Origin: Usnea hakonensis
Lineage: Eukaryota; Ascomycota; Lecanoromycetes; Lecanorales; Parmeliaceae
Direction: 5' to 3'
Assembly (NCBI GenBank): GCA_013423325.1
Contig: BLJB01000075.1
Span: forward strand, 62,421-126,420
Length of the DNA: 64,000 nt
Made by a program: the position numbers and the translations under genes. Positions 58,101-64,000 of this stretch are shown here, piece after piece. Position 1 is the stretch's first letter; every line of letters starts with the position of its first letter. The notes below the pieces were generated by a model. The model searched no databases, had not been told where the DNA came from, and saw only the letters and a list, made by a program, of their open reading frames with translations.

Positions 58101-58707
58101 ATACGCAAATGGATGTCTATGGGTGCAGGGACCAGACGATCTTGAGCGGGAAGGCTTCATAGAATTGTCTCCAGCCGAGAACGAGCAGTACCGGCGAGCG
58201 TTTCAAATGACAGTACCAGAGCGAAAGATGATTGAGGAGGGTGACACACATACCTTTACCGCCAGGCAATGGGCCTATTATGACGACGCCGATCGTCTTG
58301 ACATGCTTATTGGATGGCTTGATGTTCGTGGGGTACGTGAAGTCAAACTTCGCAAGGAGCTTCAAGTCCAGAGGGAGAAGATTAGCCTTCATATGACAAA
58401 ACGTCATGAATATTTGAGCAGGGAAGAGAAAAAATCTGAGGCCAGCGAGCCTATGACAAGAGTGTCAACACGCACCAAAACCTACGTAGACCCAGCCGGC
58501 TACCGATGCTTAGCGTGGAAAAACAACACCGCCATCAATGAAATCGGCCACCTTCACTCGGAACCAAAGCCGCCGGCACAGAAGAAGCAAAGGGGGGTAG
58601 CTCAAAAGAAAATTCTCATCGTTGAGGAGGAAGAGCCACGACAAACACGCGCTACCAATCGTACAGGAAAGGTGCCATCTCGTCAAGGCACTCGATACAA
58701 CTTCTGA
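55195..58707 (+). CDS. ITC1: ISWI complex subunit Itc1 (WAC/ACF1 family)
   Basis: Large non-catalytic subunit of the ISW2/ACF-type remodeller that spaces and positions nucleosomes. Nine exons: 55195-55197, 55246-55311, 55363-55421, 55479-55497, 55555-55620, 55690-55792, 55848-55864, 55920-57538 and 57588-58707, giving 1023 residues. Exon 1 is only the ATG; the protein starts MVLFKRKPVQYAALP, the conserved WAC-domain start, and WSIEDTGEVFTSYEEYLKRV follows. The DDT domain is at about 395-455 (LLETWDTLNVYCEVFQLDSF). The C-terminal WHIM-type motif is near 790 (GKDRFWNRYYWMERN). Lys/Glu-rich helices lie between. Intron 6 (55793-55847) begins GC rather than GT. Confidence 0.93.
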
Positions 58708-59392
58708 TCGTCTTTTGGATATACGAGTACTGAAAATTCCATGAACGCCGTTGCTTAGGCATTACGGAATTACGATGCTGTAATACAGTGTGACGATGCT
58801 TCGCGGTCGAGACTGGCCTGGAACGAAATTTCACAAGGACAACAGCTTCACTGAATGTCTCGGGCTCAAATTGCAAGCATGCAGCATTATCAAGATATGA
58901 GCATAGAGCTAAAGAAAGACGAGATGGACCATGGCCGGCGGCTCACTTTGCTTCTCTCGAAAATAGCATGACTTATGATATAGAATATAAGATATAAGCA
59001 TGCTCTTGATAATGTCTCATCGTGATATATTGGAACATAGTCATCATGATATGATATCTTGGAATAGAATGCTCGCAGAATTTACGGTGTTACTGTGACC
59101 GGTCTTATTATACGGAGTACTTTACTTTGATAACCTATTATTCCGCACACTTTGAATCGGGCCGCGACTAGACTATACACTAGAGTTTAAGTACCGATGA
59201 TCCGGTACCTTAGTCAGCCCTACCCGGCCTATTCGCTAAAGTGATCATACGGAGTACCTTACCTTATCCATCTTGCTGATCGTCCAATGAAGCTATGCTG
59301 AGAACATTTCATCCAGTTTGTAAAGCAGTCTTGCCAGCGAATACACCACCTACAGAGCCTCTATCCAGACCTTGCTAATACCCTACATTGGC
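58708..59392. other. Intergenic, no gene seen
   Basis: AT-rich part near 58970-59060 with ATATGATATC-like repeats, two TACGGAGTAC motifs (59111-59120, 59248-59257) and an ACCTTACCTTA block directly after the second. Confidence 0.6.
59248..59269. repeat. TACGGAGTAC fused to ACCTTACCTTA
   Basis: The two recurrent intergenic motifs of the window occur here joined, sharing the bases TAC. Confidence 0.6.
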
Positions 59393-60775
59393 ATGGCCTC
59401 TACAGAGCCCAGCCGGAGAGGTATGAGCCAGACTACCCTACATGATCGCTCGGGAATAGCTCACAGTGAACGCACAGCATCCATAGCTTCGAGCTCCGAG
59501 ATGAGCTTGGTAGACCCAGGGCCCGGCAAGAATTCGATGACCAAGAAGGATAAGCCCACTGGAGGGGTGAAGCTGAAAAAGTCAATCGCAAAGAAAACGA
59601 AGCCCAAGGATGCCGAGAGCAATGGTGGGTCATCCGCAAGTTTTGGTCCAAACATAATTAGTCTGAAGAACCGACTACTAGATATCAAGACTGGGGGGAC
59701 CACGCGGAGTCCTTCTCCAGATTCTCCAGCAATTAATGGCACCAGACCGAAAGCTGCGGACAGTCAAGGTCTCACCAAGTGCAATTATTGCAAGAAACCT
59801 TTACCCGAATCGGCCGTTGCTTCTCATGCACAATTGTGTGATAAAAAGAAAGAAATCAATCGTAAGAAGAAGGAAGCGAAAGAAGCCAAGGTCAGGGAGG
59901 CCAAAGCGAAGGAAGCTGTCGAAGAAAAAGACAAAGACGGTGACTCCATCCTGGGTGACTCTATAACGGCCAGCCAACGTGAGAACGGAGCTGGAGATGG
60001 TGGCGGCGGCTCAACCAAAAAACCACCCAAAAAATCCGCCTCCAAAGCCTCCGCCGACGGCCCCAAGAAATCCAAGAAGCGGAAAGCAGAGGGCGAAGGT
60101 GACAAAGAGCCCAAGAAAAAGAAACTCAAAAAGGACGAGCCTCCCAAGCCCAAGATGCCGAAACCCAAAGGACCTGTGAACGTCGAGACGCAATGCGGCG
60201 TCATGCTACCCAATGGCGGTTTCTGCGCTCGCTCTTTGACCTGCAAATCCCACAGCATGGGCGCTAAACGATCGGTTCCCGGCCGCAGTCTACCCTATGA
60301 TCAGCTGCTGGCTATGTACCAGAAGAAAAACCAGGCGAAGATTCAAAAAGCGGCATTGGAGGCGAAGGCGCCGCTGCTGGATGATGGACCCCCAGAGGGG
60401 CCGGTCGATAGCGATGAGGAAAAGGATGCGGTGATGGCTTCGATTGCGAGGATGAGACCAATGCCGTTGGACCAGCATGTCTTTGTGCCGACCGTGAGGA
60501 AGTATAAACACATTCGCATGAAGGAGATGTTGGGGAATGCCTTAGGCTCGAGGGGATCGGGAGGAGGGGGGTTGTTTGGGGGTGGGGCCAGGGAGCAGGG
60601 GTCCTCTGAAGGCGCAATGTCGGGTCCGGTGGCCGCTCCTGGTGGTGAGAATGTGAACGGGGAGGGGCCGTCGAGGAAACCGAGTTTGGCGCAGCAGGCG
60701 CAGGGGAGAGTAGCGGGAGGTGCAGCGGCCGCGCCTGCGAGGAAGGCAAGTGTGGTCAGTGTGGGGAATCCATGA
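59393..60775 (+). CDS. SGF73: SAGA deubiquitinase-module subunit Sgf73 (ataxin-7 family)
   Basis: Anchors the histone H2B deubiquitinase module to SAGA. One exon, 460 residues. An N-terminal Cys2-His-Cys zinc motif (CNYCKKPLPESAVASHAQLC) lies at about 130-150. A long Lys/Glu-rich linker follows. The SCA7 domain lies at about 262-315: CGVMLPNGGFCARSLTCKSH and the basic GAKRSVPGRSLPYDQLL. The C-terminus is Gly/Ala-rich. The ATG at 59393 is preceded in frame only by a TTG. The SCA7 domain is diagnostic. Confidence 0.93.
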   Translation: MASTEPSRRGMSQTTLHDRSGIAHSERTASIASSSEMSLVDPGPGKNSMTKKDKPTGGVKLKKSIAKKTKPKDAESNGGSSASFGPNIISLKNRLLDIKTGGTTRSPSPDSPAINGTRPKAADSQGLTKCNYCKKPLPESAVASHAQLCDKKKEINRKKKEAKEAKVREAKAKEAVEEKDKDGDSILGDSITASQRENGAGDGGGGSTKKPPKKSASKASADGPKKSKKRKAEGEGDKEPKKKKLKKDEPPKPKMPKPKGPVNVETQCGVMLPNGGFCARSLTCKSHSMGAKRSVPGRSLPYDQLLAMYQKKNQAKIQKAALEAKAPLLDDGPPEGPVDSDEEKDAVMASIARMRPMPLDQHVFVPTVRKYKHIRMKEMLGNALGSRGSGGGGLFGGGAREQGSSEGAMSGPVAAPGGENVNGEGPSRKPSLAQQAQGRVAGGAAAAPARKASVVSVGNP

Positions 60776-61172
60776 TGGGGTGAGAGACATTAGGCTTTTG
60801 TCAAGCATTGAAGAGGAGGATCTGGGATATTGGAGGGGGCGCATGGAGTGTTAGGGAAGATACCCAGGTTGTTCGCATGTGCTTTTCCTCACGCCTGTAT
60901 TGGATTATACTTATTGGAATCGAATGGAATTGGGATAATCAGAGTATCTAGGAGAGTCTGTTAACTTAGGAATAAAGGCCCTCTCGATATCAATCGCTTG
61001 TTGTTCTTAGTGGTATCTAATCTGGAAACCTGCAGGTCTACTCCGTAGCATTGCTCCTCTAAAGTTTTCAATCGCCTGCCTCATCTGAAAAGCACTCCGC
61101 AAGCAAAAATCACATCGGTAAGGAGAGTCTAGGAGGAACGCAGCACGCGGATTCTTCATTGCTACGGTCAAC
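60776..61172. other. Convergent intergenic region, no gene seen
   Basis: 400 bp between the SGF73 and AsnRS stop codons. No coding-like frame. Confidence 0.6.
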
Positions 61173-63008
61173 TCACGGTGTGCAGCGCCCAGTGAACCGC
61201 GGGTAAAGGCAACACTCCCGCACTGTGTATCGACCGCACATCCAAGCCAGGAAACGCTCGAGCCCAAGACCATAGCCGCCATGGGAAGACGTTCCGTACC
61301 TGTATACATAGTTAGCATGTTAGGAGAGGCAGAGCATTCACAAAAGCCCAAAAAAGACTCACTTCCTCTGATCCGTATACCAGTAATAAGGCTTCGGATC
61401 GATTTTCTCTCTCACGTAGGCAGCTATCAGCTCCTCGTAATCATCTGTGCGCATACTGCCACCGATGATTTCTCCAACGCCCGGCATCAAGCAATCCACG
61501 CTCTCAGTCACTCTCAAGTCCTCAGGATCTTTCTTCATGTAGAAGGCTTTGATAGAGACGGGGAAATGGGTTAGGAAGATAGGACGATTGATTATATCGG
61601 TCATCTTGCGCTCTGCGGCCTCGGCAATGTCATCACCAAATTCGTGTGGCTGGCCTTCTTCATTCTTGATGTCGTGCTCGCGCAGCCATGTGATAGCATC
61701 AGCGTATCGCATGCGCATGAACGGTCTCTCTGGCGCTTCAAAATCGGGGTTGAGGTCATACACAAGTTTGCTAATCTTCGGGTCTGCAAGGACATGCTCT
61801 ACGACTTTGCTTATCACAAGCTCGAGATGAGCGAGAAGATCTTCGAAAGTGATGAAATCGAGTTCGGCTTCTATATGCGTGTATTCGGAGAGATGGCGAC
61901 GAGTGGAAGACTTCTCGGCACGGAAAGATGGCGCAACGCAGAAAACGTTACCGAGAGATGGCAGACATGTCTCGAGGTACAGTTGCGAGGATTGAGTGAG
62001 GTACGCTTTCTCGCCGTAGTAGTTGAAATCAAAGAGGGTAGCGCCTCCTTCAACTTGGGTTTGCACCATGCATGGAGGAGTCACTTCAAGGCAGCTAGGG
62101 GTAATTTCGGATTCGTAGGAGTGGCGATAGGCACGGAGAAGAGCGGCGCGAACTTTCATGACCGAAGATGAGATTTCGCCACGAAGAACAAGATGACGAT
62201 TGTCCAGAAGGGTTTGTGGGTCAGCATCTGGGGCTGCACGGGTGGTGATGGCGTCCTTGTCGCCGGCGGCTTTACCGATTATCTCATAGTAGTCAGCATG
62301 GAGCTCTCGATTATCCGGTGCGTGCTGTCCTGGAGGCACCTCCCACATCTCGCCGTATATTTCCATGGATGTTTCTTGAGTGAGCGTCAAAGCGTCGTAG
62401 GTCTTGGTTAAGTCGCCGGTTAGAACACACTGAAGAAAGCCGTAACCGTCCTGAAGCGTAATAAAGATAACATCCTTTTGCGTACGGAATCTGAAAACCC
62501 GTCCGGTGACTCTTACTCTCGAGCCTCGACCTTCACTGTAGTCCACGTCCTTCTCGCTGGTGCCTTTCCTCAGCTTTACAAGCGCTGGATCGTTTTCGTT
62601 GAGTCGTATCTTGACTGCCTTTGGCAACTTTGAATCCTCTTTTATCCGGACTTCCATTGCTTCTTGCAGCGCTCGCTGTCTTTTTTCCTGTTCCGATCTC
62701 TCGCGTATCGCCAAGTCATTGCCTTTGGCTTGCTTTCTCTTGTGCTGGTCATACAGGTTGCTGACCTTCTTCAGAGCGGACTTCGTCGCTGGCTTCCATT
62801 CCTTGCGAGCTGCGGGGTCGCCGTCCTCGCTGACAGGTCCAGTTTCTGACTTACGCGTAAGATACTGCGGTCCATCTGTTTGGGACGGTGGATGTTGGAT
62901 GTGCGCGAAAAGTAGGCTTTTGTAGGGCAATTCTTCAGAGCCATCTGCTGAAGGGGCATCCTTGCCGATATCTTCATCGACATATATCTTTTCACCTGTA
63001 GTAGCCAT
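61173..63008 (-). CDS. DED81: Cytosolic asparaginyl-tRNA synthetase
   Basis: Class IIb synthetase that charges tRNA-Asn for cytosolic translation. Two exons, 63008-61363 and 61299-61173, give 590 residues. A Lys-rich N-terminal extension (about 1-150) is typical of eukaryotic AsnRS. The anticodon-binding OB fold lies at about 160-270 (VRVTGRVFRFRTQKDVIFIT). The catalytic core shows LTQSSQLYLET, motif 2 around FRAEKSSTRRHLSEYTHIEAE and, in the last exon, motif 3 GGYGLGLERFLAWM. The end (YPRFTGRCTP) is the standard AsnRS terminus. The organellar enzyme would be a separate, shorter gene. Confidence 0.96.
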
Positions 63009-63236
63009 GTCGAGTGGAGTCAATGCGTTGAAGAAGAAAGTGAGACAGGGCACACTACACTACCTGATGGGATTGAGTCAGATCCTCTCGGATCGGAAAA
63101 ACTAGAATCCGCTGCCAAGACATTGGCATGTTCGACAGCCACACAGACAGGCCACCAACAGCTCCCTTTGTGTCATGCCCCTACCCCTTATGGCCCTCCG
63201 GCTATTATCTTGAGGAGACACGCATGATGATTCGGT
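63009..63236. promoter_or_regulatory. Divergent AsnRS / mannosyltransferase promoter
   Basis: Only 228 bp separate the two divergent start codons, so the promoters must overlap. No distinct motif recognised. Confidence 0.5.
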
Positions 63237-64000
63237 ATGCCGCAGCGCCCAGTCTACTCTGATGAGTATGAGCTCGCCGGCCGTGACTCCTGCGATTCAG
63301 ATGATATTTACAATGAAGCCGATTTCCAGTCGCAACTCTTCTTCGATTTAGACGAAGCCGACTTTCAGTCGCGAGGACAGACAAGTTCTTCCTACATCAA
63401 ACGTCCCACTTCCGTCAGGAGAGGATTGTTTTCCTACATCAAACAACTGAAGTCTGTCTCTTGGAGGTCGATCAATCCTCTACGGCTTCAGAGTAATCTC
63501 ATTCGAAATGCGCATTCTCGAACGCATTCCAAACCTCCGGGCCGGCTCAGGCTAGGCTTGCACAGACCTTCTCTCCGATCATTCTGCAGCTGCTATGCCT
63601 TCATTGGCATTCTCCTCGCATTCGTCTTGTTCGTTGCGCTCTTTTTAGAGCCTTCATACACAAAACCACCAGCTCATTACCAGTCTTTAAGAGCGCGCAT
63701 TCAAAGCTCCGAGGATTATGGACGGGCAAACCCCGAGAACCAAAAGATCTTCATCGCTGCTAGTCTATACGACGAAGGAGGCCATCTTCTTGGTGGAGCA
63801 TGGGGTGAAGCAGTGTTGGAGCTCATCAATATGCTGGGCAATAGAAACGTGTTCCTAAGCATTTATGAGAACACCGGTGGTGAAAACGCCCAGGTTGCTC
63901 AGTTCAAATTTGAGCGGAGGGTCCAATGTCAGCACAATATGGTGCTCGAAGATTCGCCGCCCCTAGAAGATCTTCCACGTATCAGGCTACCCGATGGGTC
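63237..64000 (+). CDS. CAP59/CMT1-family mannosyltransferase, 5' part
   Basis: Type II membrane glycosyltransferase of the family first described in Cryptococcus (alpha-1,3-mannosyltransferase); acts in the Golgi. The frame is open from the ATG at 63237 to the window edge, 254 codons. A cytosolic, Ser/Arg-rich stretch of about 115 residues precedes one membrane anchor (CYAFIGILLAFVLFVALFL). The luminal part begins with the family block IFIAASLYDEGGHLLGGAWG and NVFLSIYENTGGENAQ. The catalytic remainder lies outside. The cytosolic part repeats ADFQS and SYIK motifs. No intron is seen so far. Confidence 0.85.
   Translation, partial: MPQRPVYSDEYELAGRDSCDSDDIYNEADFQSQLFFDLDEADFQSRGQTSSSYIKRPTSVRRGLFSYIKQLKSVSWRSINPLRLQSNLIRNAHSRTHSKPPGRLRLGLHRPSLRSFCSCYAFIGILLAFVLFVALFLEPSYTKPPAHYQSLRARIQSSEDYGRANPENQKIFIAASLYDEGGHLLGGAWGEAVLELINMLGNRNVFLSIYENTGGENAQVAQFKFERRVQCQHNMVLEDSPPLEDLPRIRLPDG

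Noticed and set aside
59824..60258. 144-codon minus frame rich in Phe and Leu
   Set aside because: Antisense of the Lys-rich SGF73 linker.

Overview
The window is nuclear DNA of a filamentous ascomycete (Pezizomycotina). Genes are short and intron-rich: 45-110 nt introns with GTRNGT donors and YAG acceptors, 20-nt micro-exons, and short intergenic spaces. Gene families typical of moulds are present: a siderophore-type MFS transporter, a Cdc42 GTPase, a fungal RRM+Pumilio protein and a CAP59/CMT1-type mannosyltransferase. I lean towards Leotiomycetes, but nothing here fixes the class. Nearly all gene models below were rebuilt by hand: exons were joined at GT-AG sites and every model was checked for reading phase and total length.

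Layout. 0.8-4.8 kb: an Ecl1-type zinc protein and SWC2 (SWR1 complex), both minus strand, with a small broken or spliced plus-strand ORF between them. 6.3-12 kb: a JSN1-like RRM+Pumilio protein and a conserved-looking protein of unknown function. 12-17.6 kb: a gene-poor stretch with a microsatellite and a coding-like relic. 17.6-25.3 kb: CDC42, a siderophore transporter with an iron-type GATA site upstream, and a secretory agmatinase ending in KDEL. 25.9-37.5 kb: PDS5, RCO1 (two PHD fingers, one long gene) and a PA2G4/Ebp1 homologue. 37.8-42.1 kb: an endonuclease/exonuclease/phosphatase-fold protein, a D-amino-acid oxidase and the mRNA guanylyltransferase. 43-49.9 kb: SNF5 and an unrecognised repeat-bearing protein. 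49.8-53.8 kb: a legume-type cargo lectin and ALG8, divergently arranged. 55.2-64 kb: ITC1, SGF73, cytosolic AsnRS and the 5' part of a CAP59-family mannosyltransferase that runs off the end.

Functionally this is mostly housekeeping, with two themes. Six genes encode subunits of different chromatin machines (SWC2/SWR1, PDS5/cohesin, RCO1/Rpd3S, SNF5/SWI-SNF, ITC1/ISW2, SGF73/SAGA). Several others act in the secretory pathway (ALG8, the lectin, the KDEL agmatinase, the mannosyltransferase). I see no transposon, CRISPR array, rRNA or convincing tRNA gene, and no secondary-metabolite cluster.

The most interesting points are: the secretory agmatinase with a KDEL tail; the 413-nt RCO1 intron that contains its own in-frame start; the antisense overlap of the coding ends of the repeat protein and the lectin; the palindromic GATA site in front of the siderophore transporter; and short motifs (tandem ACCTTACCTTA, TACGGAGTAC, double TTAGGG) that recur only between genes.
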